Translations under genes and position numbers: made by a program
The notes under the pieces: model-generated
Databases searched by the model: none
Told to the model about the DNA's origin: nothing
What the model saw: the letters and a program-made list of their open reading frames with translations, nothing else
In this document: positions 15,707-24,437 of the stretch, in pieces
Position numbering within the stretch: the first letter of the stretch is position 1
Layout: each line of letters starts with the position of its first letter
From: Variovorax paradoxus
GTDB taxonomy: Bacteria > Pseudomonadota > Gammaproteobacteria > Burkholderiales > Burkholderiaceae_C
Direction: 5' to 3'
DNA length: 64,000 nucleotides
NCBI RefSeq assembly: GCF_009498455.1
Contig: NZ_CP045644.1
Span: forward strand, 4,529,001 to 4,593,000

Positions 15707-16461
15707 CAGAAGATCGTCGGGCCCTTGTCGTCGGCGGTGCCGGTGGCATCGGCGGCGATATCTGTCGCAAGCTGGCGTCGCAGGGCTATCGCGTTGTCGT
15801 GGCCGACTTCGATGCGGAGGGTGCGTGCAAGGTTCGGGATGGCCTGCACGGCAGCGGCCACGACGTGGCGCGGCTGGACGTGACCAATGCGGAATCGGTG
15901 CATGCCGCCTTTCTCGGCATCGAGACGAGCGGCGCCGCCAGCGTCCTGGTGGTCGCGTCGGGCGGGCCTGTCGTTCATCTCGGCCAGCAGCCCCATGTCG
16001 CGACCTTGAGCATGAACGACTGGGATCGGACCATCGCGCTCAACCTCACGGGTGTCTTCCGTTGCATCCATGCGTTCGCACAGCTGAGGCTGGTGGCGCC
16101 GATCGAGCATTCGCGCATCATCGTCATCGGGTCCGCTGCCGGTGAACTTGCCGGCAGCGGTACGGACATTGCCTACGGGACGGCGAAAGCCGCACTCCTC
16201 GGGCTGACGAGGCAGGCGGCTTTCGACCTGGCGGCGGCGGGCATCACTGTCAACAACGTGGCCCCGGGGCCCGTCGGCACGCCCGAGTTCTTCCGCAATA
16301 CCAACGAACCGGTCCGATCGGGTATTGCGTCGCTCGCCGCACTCAAGCGGCTCGCCACGCCCCAAGAGGTCAGTGCGGCCGTCGCGTACATCGCCTCGCG
16401 CGAAGCGGCATGCATCACGGGGGCAACGCTCGCCATCAACGGAGGCATCCACATGCATTGA
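15703..16461 (+). CDS. Short-chain dehydrogenase/reductase (SDR)
   Basis: A 252-residue classical SDR. The NAD(P) motif GGAGGIG is at 11-17, the structural N114 in IALNLTG, the catalytic S144 in GSAAG, and Y158/K162 in YGTAK. The adenine-side Asp in VVVADFD suggests NAD preference. The C-terminus (ITGATLAINGGIHMH) is complete. It opens the DUF1302-Rieske operon and probably oxidises an alcohol or dihydrodiol intermediate made by the Rieske oxygenase in the same operon. That link is inferred from the neighbourhood. A nearby upstream start at 15676 is possible, but the ATGA overlap with the short leader frame favours 15703. Confidence 0.9.
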   Translation: MTEDRRALVVGGAGGIGGDICRKLASQGYRVVVADFDAEGACKVRDGLHGSGHDVARLDVTNAESVHAAFLGIETSGAASVLVVASGGPVVHLGQQPHVATLSMNDWDRTIALNLTGVFRCIHAFAQLRLVAPIEHSRIIVIGSAAGELAGSGTDIAYGTAKAALLGLTRQAAFDLAAAGITVNNVAPGPVGTPEFFRNTNEPVRSGIASLAALKRLATPQEVSAAVAYIASREAACITGATLAINGGIHMH

Positions 16462-16515
16462 GTCCCATGCTGCGAAACGATGCAAGGCGGTTTTAAAAAA
16501 GAACGAGGAGACAAC

Positions 16516-18213
16516 ATGATGAGAATGGACTCACCGCGGCATTGCCGCATTGCCGGAGCCCTGGCCGCGGCGCTTTCCAGCGCTGGTGTACATGCCGTGG
16601 AACTCGACTTGCCCGACTCGGACTGGTCGGTTCGCTTCGACAACACGGTCAAGGGCGGGCTGATGTACCGCACGCAGCCGGCCGCCCCCGCATTGGTCAA
16701 CTCGTTCCGCCCCCTTGTGCCTGGGGTGCCGGCCTCGGCCTTCCCGCAAGCGCTGAACCTCAATGCGGGCAATGACAACTTTCGCGACCGGGGCCTTGTC
16801 TCCAAGCGGGTGGACCTGCTCTCCGAGCTGGACGTGGTCTACCGCAAGGACTTCGGATTTCGCCTGAGTGGTGCGTCCTGGTACGACGCGGCCTATGACG
16901 GCACGACCCGGGCCCTGGATTCGATGAACGGCCAGACCCCGACGAACGAATTCGCACGCAGCACGCGAAACCTGGCGGGCCGCAAAGCAGAATTGATGGA
17001 TGCGTTTGTCTTCGGGAACTGGGATCTGGGTTCGGGGCGCAAGTTGAGCCTGCGTCTGGGCCAGCACGCCCTGCAGTATGGCGAGAGCCTCTTCTTCGGC
17101 GAGAACGGCATCGCGCGAGCGCAGGGCCCGATCGATGTCCACAAGCTGCTCAGCTCGCCGAATGCGCAGTTCAAGGAAAGCCTGCGACCTGTGCCGCAGC
17201 TGTCCGGGCAGTTGCAGATCACGCCCGATGTGGCGGTCAGTGGCTACGTGCAGTTCGGCTGGAAAGCGGATCGCCTGCCGCCCGCGGGAAGCTACTTCTC
17301 GGCGTCCAACCTTGTCTGGGGCGACCCGACGCTTCCCCAGTTCCTGGACATTCCCAACGTCGGCAATTTCGCGCTGCAACCCGGCGGGGATCGCAAGCCG
17401 AAGGACTCCGGGCAGTTCGGCATGCAACTGAAGTGGCGCCTGGAAGATACCGACCTGGGCTTCTACGCAGCCCGCTACCACGACAAGAGCGGCCTGCTCT
17501 ACGGCCAGCTGAACCCGGGGGGCGTTGCAGGTCCGGGCGGCACGCTGCCGGGCAACTGGTACTACCGGTTCCCGGACGCGGTCAAGGTCTACGGATTGAG
17601 CGCGACGCGGTCCATCGGGGATTTCAACTTTGCCGCCGAAGGGTCGATCCGCGATGACATGCCGCTGCGCAGCCCGGGTGTGGTCTACGGGTTCTTTCCT
17701 GGCCAGCCCGAACCGAGATACGCAAAGGGTCGCACGGCGCACATCAATCTGTCGACATTGGCATCCTTCGGCCCGAGCATCATCGCACGCGAGTCGACCC
17801 TGCTCGCCGAGATCGCGTGGAACCGCATTCTGCACATGACCGACCCCGATGGGGCGATCGACAAGGATCGCACGCGTGACGCCACGGCGCTGCAGATGGT
17901 CTTCACGCCCACCTATCGCCAGATCGCCCCGGGGCTTGACCTGAGCGTTCCCATCGGGCTGCGCTACACGCTGGATGGCCGCTCGGCGATCACCACCTGG
18001 GACGCCCGCGGGAACGGGACTGCGAGCATCGGACTGGCGGGCAACTACCTCGGTGTGTGGCAGTTCGCACTGACCTACACCCACTACATCGGCAAGGCCA
18101 CACCATTCATCGACTACTCGCCGACCTTGACAGGAGGCAGTCCTCAATTTGGCCAGGGCAACGCGGTCGCAGACCGCAGCTTCGTCTCGCTCACGCTGAG
18201 CCGCACATTCTGA
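16516..18213 (+). CDS. DUF1302 family outer-membrane protein
   Basis: A 565-residue protein with a signal sequence (residues 1-27, ending ...SSAGVHA). Its long beta-rich body is typical of DUF1302: DNTVKGGLMYR near the start, DLLSELDVVYRKDFGFRLSG, SLRLGQHALQYGESLFF, and a C-terminal aromatic residue (SLTLSRTF) as in outer-membrane barrels. DUF1302 proteins occur with DUF1329, YCF48-like and RND genes in clusters for hydrophobic compounds such as steroids, and all four are present here. A role in passage of the substrate through the outer membrane is the common proposal and is not proven. A GAGGAGACAAC ribosome site precedes the chosen ATG. Confidence 0.88.
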   Translation: MMRMDSPRHCRIAGALAAALSSAGVHAVELDLPDSDWSVRFDNTVKGGLMYRTQPAAPALVNSFRPLVPGVPASAFPQALNLNAGNDNFRDRGLVSKRVDLLSELDVVYRKDFGFRLSGASWYDAAYDGTTRALDSMNGQTPTNEFARSTRNLAGRKAELMDAFVFGNWDLGSGRKLSLRLGQHALQYGESLFFGENGIARAQGPIDVHKLLSSPNAQFKESLRPVPQLSGQLQITPDVAVSGYVQFGWKADRLPPAGSYFSASNLVWGDPTLPQFLDIPNVGNFALQPGGDRKPKDSGQFGMQLKWRLEDTDLGFYAARYHDKSGLLYGQLNPGGVAGPGGTLPGNWYYRFPDAVKVYGLSATRSIGDFNFAAEGSIRDDMPLRSPGVVYGFFPGQPEPRYAKGRTAHINLSTLASFGPSIIARESTLLAEIAWNRILHMTDPDGAIDKDRTRDATALQMVFTPTYRQIAPGLDLSVPIGLRYTLDGRSAITTWDARGNGTASIGLAGNYLGVWQFALTYTHYIGKATPFIDYSPTLTGGSPQFGQGNAVADRSFVSLTLSRTF

Positions 18214-18228
18214 TTGGGGACACGACAC

Positions 18229-19413
18229 ATGATCTCGACCGACTCCAAACGAGGCCGCATCGCGCTCTCGGTAGCGCATTGCGCGGGCATGCTCGACATG
18301 GTGGCGCTGCCGGTGTGGGTGGGTACGCTGATGGCGAACTACCGGTTCGACCCCCAGCAGGCCGGCCTCCTGGCCACACTGTTCCTGATCGGAGCCGTCG
18401 TCGCCAGCCTTCTGCTCGCGTCGCGCTTCAACCGCCTGCCCAGGCGCCCCCTGGTAACGCTGTCGTTCCTGACCAGTGCCATCGGCTTCGGCGTCGCCGC
18501 ACTGGCGAGCGACTTCAAGACGCTGGCGGGGTTGCACCTGCTGTGCGGCATGGCCGCCGGTAGCGCCCTGAGCGTCACGCACGGCACCGTGGCGCTCAGC
18601 GCCAACCCGCATCGCCTGTTCGCGATCATCAACATGGCGCTCGGCGTCGTGGCGATCTTCTATCTCGGCGTCACGCCGCGGCTGGTTGCGCAGTGGGGCG
18701 GCACGGCACTCTTCGGTGTCTTCAGCGCTGCGATGGCGCTGGCGGCACTCGTCTGCCTTTTTAACTTTCCGCACGCCGCGGCCCTGCCGTCGATCGCACC
18801 CGGAGCCGCGAAGGCCGGCCGTTCCACAGCCGTGCCCGCGCCAGCGCGCTTCTCGGCGGCCGTGTGGTTCGGCATCGTGGGCGTTGCGCTGGTGGCCCTG
18901 GTGCAAGCGATGACCACCAGCTTCGTCGAGCGCGCCGGCATCGACCGCGGCTTCGGCCCGCAGGCCGTGGCCGGCGTACTGATCGCGCTGGGCGTGGTCA
19001 ACCTTGTGCCCGCGCCGCTGGCGGTGCTGCTCGAGCGGCGCCTGCCGGCGCGCCGTGTGCTGTTGTGCGCGCCGGTCATTCAGGCTGCGCTGGCGATGAC
19101 GGTGATGAACGCCACGGGCTTTCCCATCTATGCCGCTTCGACCGCCGTGTTCGTGGCGGTCATCATCTTCTCGCACACCTTCGCCTTCGGGCTGCTCGCG
19201 CGTCTCGAGCAGACGGGGCGGGCGCTTGCAGCGACGCCAGCCATGCTGATGATCGGCGCGGCCATCGGTCCCGTGCTTGGCGGCACGCTGGTCAAGCTCC
19301 ACGGCTACGGCGCCATCGGCGTTGCCGCGGTCGTGCTTGCCGCCTGCGCATGCTGGTGTTTCTCGCGCCTGCCGGTGCAAGCGACGCCTGCAGCACCGGG
19401 TGTCCCGGCATGA
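18229..19413 (+). CDS. MFS-type transporter (copy 1)
   Basis: A 394-residue integral membrane protein with about 12 predicted helices, of the major facilitator type. It opens AHCAGMLDMVALPVWVGTLM and contains FDPQQAGLLATLFLIGA and SRFNRLPRRP. A second gene at 37142-38320 encodes a clear paralog with the same opening and FDPQQAG block, so the pair arose from one ancestor and each copy serves a different aromatic cluster. The chosen ATG follows GGGGACACGACAC; it starts 15 bases after the DUF1302 stop. Direction and substrate are unknown. Uptake of an aromatic acid is likely from context. Confidence 0.85.
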   Translation: MISTDSKRGRIALSVAHCAGMLDMVALPVWVGTLMANYRFDPQQAGLLATLFLIGAVVASLLLASRFNRLPRRPLVTLSFLTSAIGFGVAALASDFKTLAGLHLLCGMAAGSALSVTHGTVALSANPHRLFAIINMALGVVAIFYLGVTPRLVAQWGGTALFGVFSAAMALAALVCLFNFPHAAALPSIAPGAAKAGRSTAVPAPARFSAAVWFGIVGVALVALVQAMTTSFVERAGIDRGFGPQAVAGVLIALGVVNLVPAPLAVLLERRLPARRVLLCAPVIQAALAMTVMNATGFPIYAASTAVFVAVIIFSHTFAFGLLARLEQTGRALAATPAMLMIGAAIGPVLGGTLVKLHGYGAIGVAAVVLAACACWCFSRLPVQATPAAPGVPA

Positions 19414-19484
19414 ACCCGCCGGTGCGCGCAGCGCTTCCTCGTCACTACATCTCGTCGGCTTTGACCGGCGCAAGGAAACCTGAA

Positions 19485-20837
19485 ATGAATCGACACCTCG
19501 CTGCGACCGCCACTTGCCTGGCCGCGCTGATCGCACCCTTCGGAGCATTCGCCGGCGTGAGTGCCGAGCAAGCCGCACGGTTGAAAACCGAGCTCACGCC
19601 CCTGGGCGCGGAGAAAGCCGGCAACAAGGACGGCACCATCCCCGCGTGGACCGGCGGCTACACCACGCCCATCCCCGGCGACAAGCCGGGCGGCCGACGC
19701 GGCGACCCTTTCAAGGACGAGAAGCCGCTCTACTCGATCGATGCCAAGACGGTCGATCAGCACGCCGACAAACTGTCGGACGGCACGAAAGCGATGCTGA
19801 AGAAATATCCGGAGTCCTTCCGCGTCGACGTCTACAAGACGCACCGCACGGCTGCTGCGCCGCAGTGGGTGTACGACAACACGTTCAAGAATGCGACTCA
19901 GGCCAAGGCCAGCGGCGATCAGATCGAAGGCGCGTATGGCGGGATTCCCTTCCCGATACCGAAATCCGGCGCGGAGGTCATGTGGAACCACATCCTGCGC
20001 TGGCGCGGAACGTCGTGGCAGTTCCAGACCAACATGTACCAGATCACCGCCGACGGAAAAGCCGTGCTGACGACGGATGGGGTCGGCGATTCGGTGGCCC
20101 CGTACTACCAGCCCGAGGGGCCGTCCGACAAGTGGAACGGCGACTTCTGGCTGGTCCGGGTGGTGAACTCGGGTCCACCGATCCGCGCCGGCGAGGCCAT
20201 CGTCGGCCGTGAGAACGTCGACTACGCCAAGTCGCAGAGCTGGGTTTACCTGACCGGCCAGCGGCGCGTGCGCAAGCTGCCCAACCCTTGCTGCGACACG
20301 CCGGCACCGGTGACGGCGGGCGTGATGTCGCTGGACGAGATCGAGGTCTTCACCGGGCGGCTCGAGCAGTTCGACTGGAAGCTGATCGGCAAGCGCGAGA
20401 TGATCGTCCCCTACAACACCAACCGCCTGTTGCAGCCCACGGCGGACGCCGAAGTGCTGGCGGCCCACCATCTGGCACCTGGCTTCATGCGCTGGGAACT
20501 GCATCGGGTCTGGGTCGTCGAGGCCACGCTGCGCGACGGCAAGCGGCACCAGGCGCGAAAGAGCCGCTACTACTGCGACGAGGACACTTGGACCTGCGTG
20601 CTGGGCGACCGCTGGGACGCCAATGGCCAGCTCTGGAAGCAGCTCTGGGCGAACACCTTTATTGCCCCCGATCTCCCGGGTGTTCTCGTCGGTAGTTTCG
20701 GTTTCGATGATCTGCTGGCAGGCACGGCGTTCGTCGCCAATCTGTACAACCAAAAGAAGGCGCACTACTCGATCGTGCAACAGTTCTCGGACGGCCACTT
20801 CACGCCGGATGGCCTGGCCGCTGGTGGTGCACGCTGA
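19485..20837 (+). CDS. DUF1329 family exported protein
   Basis: A 450-residue protein with signal peptide (MNRHLAATATCLAALIAPFGAFA) and hallmarks of DUF1329: LGAEKAGNKDGTIPAW, an MWNHILRWRGTS block, YLTGQRRVRKLPNPCCDTPAP, FTGRLEQFDWKLIGKREMIVPYN, and the ending AHYSIVQQFSDGHFTPDGL. DUF1329 proteins are LolA-like periplasmic or outer-membrane-associated proteins. They are almost always encoded with DUF1302, and in RND-containing clusters are thought to shuttle hydrophobic substrate. The start at 19485 has AAGGAAACC upstream. The gene directly precedes the hydrolase genes, fitting a capture-then-cleave arrangement. Confidence 0.88.
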   Translation: MNRHLAATATCLAALIAPFGAFAGVSAEQAARLKTELTPLGAEKAGNKDGTIPAWTGGYTTPIPGDKPGGRRGDPFKDEKPLYSIDAKTVDQHADKLSDGTKAMLKKYPESFRVDVYKTHRTAAAPQWVYDNTFKNATQAKASGDQIEGAYGGIPFPIPKSGAEVMWNHILRWRGTSWQFQTNMYQITADGKAVLTTDGVGDSVAPYYQPEGPSDKWNGDFWLVRVVNSGPPIRAGEAIVGRENVDYAKSQSWVYLTGQRRVRKLPNPCCDTPAPVTAGVMSLDEIEVFTGRLEQFDWKLIGKREMIVPYNTNRLLQPTADAEVLAAHHLAPGFMRWELHRVWVVEATLRDGKRHQARKSRYYCDEDTWTCVLGDRWDANGQLWKQLWANTFIAPDLPGVLVGSFGFDDLLAGTAFVANLYNQKKAHYSIVQQFSDGHFTPDGLAAGGAR

Positions 20838-21734
20838 ATGACCGCGACGTTCCACTCCGATGTTCACCGGGATCGCGCGAGCACCCTCGACCCGACCCGA
20901 CGCAACGGGATCGTCTATGCCACGCCCGACGGTAGGCAGTTGCGAGCCGATTTCTACGCACCCGCGGGCCCGGGGCCGTTCCCTGTCATCGTTGCCCTGC
21001 CGGGCGGCGGCTGGCTGGCCGGCGACCCGGCCGGATTGCGGCACTGGGGCGAGTTTCTGGCGCGCAACGGGCTCGCCATGTTCGCGATCCAGTATCGCGT
21101 CTCGGCCACGGAAAAGACCTTTCCCGATCCGGTTTGCGATGCCCTCGCTGCCGTCCAGTTCGTCCGTGGCAGTGCGCAAGAACTTGGCGTCGACCCACAA
21201 CGCATCGGCCTTCTCGGTGCATCGGCCGGGGCGCATGCGGCGGCGCTGGCGGCGCTGGCCTGGGATGCGCCACGGTTCGCGAACCGCCCACCGGCCAATG
21301 CCCATGCCGGCGTCGACGCACGCGTCAAACTGTTCGCGGGGGTCTACGGCGTGTACGACATGCTGGCTCACTGGCAGCACGAGATCGCCGATTTCCCTCT
21401 TGCGAGCGGGCGCCGCTCCGAGTGCTTCATGGGCGGGTCTCCCTTTGTCGACCGCCAGCTCTACTTCGACGCGTCGCCCATCAGCCATGTCCGCCATGCG
21501 ACGAACAAGCTGCCCGTCTTCGTGGGCTACGGGACGGCGGATGCGGTTGTGGACCCGCGCTCGCAGTCCGAGCCATTCCTGCGCGCCCTGCGACAAGCCG
21601 GGCATGTCGTGCGCGAATGCCCGGTCAACGGGGCTGGCCACTTCTGGTTCAGCGAAGAGCACATCGAAGAGGCGCAAAGTTCCGCCGGCTTTTTGGCGCC
21701 GCATCTGCTGCGCTTCCTGAAGCGGCACCTCTAG
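20838..21734 (+). CDS. Alpha/beta-hydrolase (HSL-like esterase)
   Basis: A 298-residue cytoplasmic hydrolase with no signal peptide. The oxyanion region reads PGGGWLAGD (residues 55-63) in place of the HGGG of hormone-sensitive-lipase esterases. The nucleophile elbow GASAG gives S129, the acid is D235 (GTADAVVDP) and the base H268 (GAGHFW). It starts immediately after the DUF1329 stop. A likely job is to hydrolyse an ester of the imported compound and release an aromatic acid or alcohol for the oxygenase; this is inferred from position. Confidence 0.88.
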   Translation: MTATFHSDVHRDRASTLDPTRRNGIVYATPDGRQLRADFYAPAGPGPFPVIVALPGGGWLAGDPAGLRHWGEFLARNGLAMFAIQYRVSATEKTFPDPVCDALAAVQFVRGSAQELGVDPQRIGLLGASAGAHAAALAALAWDAPRFANRPPANAHAGVDARVKLFAGVYGVYDMLAHWQHEIADFPLASGRRSECFMGGSPFVDRQLYFDASPISHVRHATNKLPVFVGYGTADAVVDPRSQSEPFLRALRQAGHVVRECPVNGAGHFWFSEEHIEEAQSSAGFLAPHLLRFLKRHL

Positions 21735-21768
21735 AAACTTCATCAACACAAGCCTGAAGGAGAAGTGA

Positions 21769-22503
21769 ATGACTCGAACACTGAATGGATTCGACGAGCA
21801 ACTGCGTGCCATCACGCGCGAGAAAGCCCTGATCGAGGTTGCGGGCGGCCAGATGGAGGCATACAGCGCCGCGCCTGGGAAAGGCGAGGGGCCGGGGGTG
21901 ATCGTTGTGACGCATGTCTTTGGCATCGACCAGGACATGAAGGACGTCTGCGACGAGTTGGCCGCGCGCGGCTGCGTTGCGCTGGCGCCGAATTTCTTCT
22001 GGCGCGACCAGGATTCGGGCGTGCTCGCGGAAGCGACCGATGTGCAGCGCGCCATCGGCCGCGCGATGCGCATCGACTTCCCGAAATCGATGGATGAATT
22101 GCGGCGGAGCATCGAGGCGCTCAAGCGTCATCCCCACTGCAACGGCAAGGTCGTGCTTCTGGGCTATTGCTTCGGCGGCCCCTACGCCTGGCGTGCGGCG
22201 TGCGATGGGCTGAGCGTCGATGCCTCGGTGTCTTTCCACGGCACCTACGTGTCGAAGTACCTGAAGCCCGGCGACAAGCCGAGCTGCCCGGTGGTGTTCC
22301 ACTACGGCGAGCACGACCACCTCGCGCCAGCCGAAGAACTCGCCGCGGTGAAGGCCGTGGCCGATGCGAACGGCTGCTCTTTCGTCGTGCATCCGGACGC
22401 CGGCCACGCCTACATGATGCCGGCCAATTCGCACTACCACCCGGAAGCCGCGCGCAAGTCCTGGGATGCCGCGCTGCAACTGATCGAGACCCTCCGAGCG
22501 TGA
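21769..22503 (+). CDS. Dienelactone hydrolase family protein
   Basis: A 244-residue protein of the dienelactone-hydrolase family. The nucleophile is a Cys, C134 in GYCFGG, as in true dienelactone hydrolases, with D183 (GEHDHLAP) and H213 (DAGHAYM) completing the triad. True enzymes convert dienelactones to maleylacetate. Many family members act on other lactones or esters. Maleylacetate would link to the reductase at 903-1979, but that is only a possibility. The gene has an AAGGAGAAGTGA ribosome site and lies between the esterase and the Rieske oxygenase. Confidence 0.88.
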   Translation: MTRTLNGFDEQLRAITREKALIEVAGGQMEAYSAAPGKGEGPGVIVVTHVFGIDQDMKDVCDELAARGCVALAPNFFWRDQDSGVLAEATDVQRAIGRAMRIDFPKSMDELRRSIEALKRHPHCNGKVVLLGYCFGGPYAWRAACDGLSVDASVSFHGTYVSKYLKPGDKPSCPVVFHYGEHDHLAPAEELAAVKAVADANGCSFVVHPDAGHAYMMPANSHYHPEAARKSWDAALQLIETLRA

Positions 22504-22535
22504 TCTGCTCGCCATCCAAGAAAAGAGAATCCCCA

Positions 22536-23864
22536 ATGAGTACCACAACCCTGGATTTATCCCTGCGCCATGGCGCTGCCGCCGACCTCGACCTGGGGCG
22601 CATGGTGGAAGCCGAGCGAGTGCATCGCCGCGTATTCGTCGATCCCGAGGTGTTCGAACTGGAGATGGACCGCATCTTCGGCCGGTCGTGGGTCTACGTC
22701 GGACATGAGAGCCAGGTGCCCAATGCCGGCGACTACTTCACGACGCAGGTCGGCCGTCAGCCGGTGGTCATGACACGGCATGCCGACGGTGCGATCCATG
22801 TGCTGGAGAACCGTTGCCCCCACAAGGGGGCGATCGTGTGTCCCGAGCGGTCCGGCCATACCAAGCGGCTCGTGTGCATGTACCACGGCTGGAGCTTCGA
22901 GGCTGATGGCTCGCTGGCAGGGGTGCCGGTGCGTTCCGGCTACGACAACACCTGCTTCGACCCGACGAACCGAGCCAACGGCATGAGGCGCCTGCCGCGC
23001 GTTGAGAACTACCGCGGATTCGTCTTCGCTTCGCTCGTGGCGGACGGCCCCGATCTCAAGACCTGGGCAGGTGAGGGAATGCGCGGCTTCGACAGCGTGG
23101 TCGACCGCGCCCCCGAGGGCCGGATCGAGGTCATCGGCGATTGCTTCCGGACCGTGCAGAACAGCAACTGGAAGATCTTCATCGACAACATGAGCGATGG
23201 TATGCACACGTCGTTCGTGCACTACCAGACGGCACGGGCGGCAAAGCGCACGCTCGAGAAGTTCAAGATCGAACACCCTGGAGGCCTGCAGGTCGCCACC
23301 TTGCTGGCCGGGGCGCCCGATCAGATGGCCAAGACCGACCTCGTCGCCCATCCGAACGGACACTTCGACATGGCGGCTTTCGCCCCTGAGCCGAAGGGGT
23401 TGGACGCAGAGAAATACAAGGCGGAGATGATCGCCAGGCACGGCGAGACGGGTGCGCAGGCGATCCTCGGGAAAAACTTCCACAACGCCATGCTCTTTCC
23501 GACGGCGCTCATGCAGCCGTCGCTCCAGCAACTGCGGGTCATTCGTCCGCTGGCGGTCGACAAGACCCTGCTGGAAATCTGGGTCTTCCGCCTCAAAGGC
23601 GCACCGGACAGCTTCACGAGCCGCGCCATCACGGCGGCCAACATCGGGAATTCGCCTTCGAACCTGGTCGCTGCAGACGACTTCGAAGCCTACTACCGCG
23701 TCCATGCCGGCCTGAAGGGACCGGAGTCGGAGTGGGTGCGCCTGAGCCGCGAGGCGAACCGCGACATCGCCGTCGGTTCCAGCTTGAAGGGATCGTCCGG
23801 TAACTCGGAGGTCTGCATGCGCAACATGTACCAGGCGTGGAGCCAGTACATGACCGTGCGGTAA
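22536..23864 (+). CDS. Rieske ring-hydroxylating oxygenase, alpha subunit
   Basis: A 442-residue catalytic subunit. The Rieske [2Fe-2S] ligands are C94, H96, C114 and H117 (CPHKGA...CMYHGW, CXH-X17-CX2H). The mononuclear iron site reads N211-W-K, D221, H224 and H229 (DNMSDGMHTSFVH), with D221 the usual inter-subunit electron-transfer Asp. The third iron ligand should be a later Asp. It would insert oxygen into an aromatic ring using electrons from a ferredoxin/reductase pair, and neither partner is encoded next to it. The start at 22536 follows AAGAAAAGAGAATCC. The beta subunit follows directly. The substrate cannot be read from the sequence. Confidence 0.92.
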   Translation: MSTTTLDLSLRHGAAADLDLGRMVEAERVHRRVFVDPEVFELEMDRIFGRSWVYVGHESQVPNAGDYFTTQVGRQPVVMTRHADGAIHVLENRCPHKGAIVCPERSGHTKRLVCMYHGWSFEADGSLAGVPVRSGYDNTCFDPTNRANGMRRLPRVENYRGFVFASLVADGPDLKTWAGEGMRGFDSVVDRAPEGRIEVIGDCFRTVQNSNWKIFIDNMSDGMHTSFVHYQTARAAKRTLEKFKIEHPGGLQVATLLAGAPDQMAKTDLVAHPNGHFDMAAFAPEPKGLDAEKYKAEMIARHGETGAQAILGKNFHNAMLFPTALMQPSLQQLRVIRPLAVDKTLLEIWVFRLKGAPDSFTSRAITAANIGNSPSNLVAADDFEAYYRVHAGLKGPESEWVRLSREANRDIAVGSSLKGSSGNSEVCMRNMYQAWSQYMTVR

Positions 23865-23888
23865 GCCGCATTGACCACCAAGGAAACC

Positions 23889-24395
23889 ATGAACATGCAG
23901 ACCACCGCCCACGAATTGCGCCTCACTCGGAGCGAAGCCGAGGATCTTCTCTATCGCCAGGCTGAATACATCGACACACGCGATTTCGCGTCGTGGATCG
24001 ATCTCTTCACGACCGATGCGACCTACTGGATCCCGGCACGGCCGGAGGACACCGATCCAAAGACCCAACTGTCATTTCTGTACGACGACGTGCCCGGCAT
24101 GACGGCGCGCTGCGAACGCCTGCTGGATGCCGGTACCGGGGGGCAACAGCCGGGAACGCGCTGCAATCACGTCATCAGCAATGTGCGTGTCCTCCCGGCG
24201 GACGCCAGCGGCGTCGTGGTCGTCAGGTCGCGCTTTCAGGTGACGCAGTTCCGGCGCGATGCCGCGAGGTCGTACGTGGGCTCGTACACGCACCATCTCG
24301 TCTCGACGGACGAGGGCATCAGGATCCGCTCGCAACGGGTGGATCTGATCGATTGCGATGGCATTCACGATGCGATCTTGCAGGTCTACCTGTAG
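23889..24395 (+). CDS. Rieske ring-hydroxylating oxygenase, beta subunit
   Basis: A 168-residue protein of the ring-hydroxylating dioxygenase beta-subunit/SnoaL fold. RSEAEDLLYRQAEYIDTRDF, DATYWIPARPEDTD and RCNHVISNVRVLP are typical of the family. It forms the structural half of an alpha3beta3 oxygenase with the upstream gene product. The chosen ATG has AAGGAAACC before it; a TTG start at 23871 would add six residues. Because alpha and beta are adjacent and both look intact, the oxygenase should be assembled, provided an electron-transfer chain is supplied from elsewhere. Confidence 0.9.
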   Translation: MNMQTTAHELRLTRSEAEDLLYRQAEYIDTRDFASWIDLFTTDATYWIPARPEDTDPKTQLSFLYDDVPGMTARCERLLDAGTGGQQPGTRCNHVISNVRVLPADASGVVVVRSRFQVTQFRRDAARSYVGSYTHHLVSTDEGIRIRSQRVDLIDCDGIHDAILQVYL

Positions 24396-24437
24396 CGGTT
24401 GATGGGCCGGAGTGCAGCACATGATCGGAGTTCAGCC

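Noticed and set aside
16531..19578. A 1015-codon open frame antisense to DUF1302 and the MFS gene
   Set aside because: It has low-complexity Arg/Gly/Ala-rich composition, no motif, and complete overlap with two well-supported genes. Such frames are expected opposite GC-rich coding sequence.
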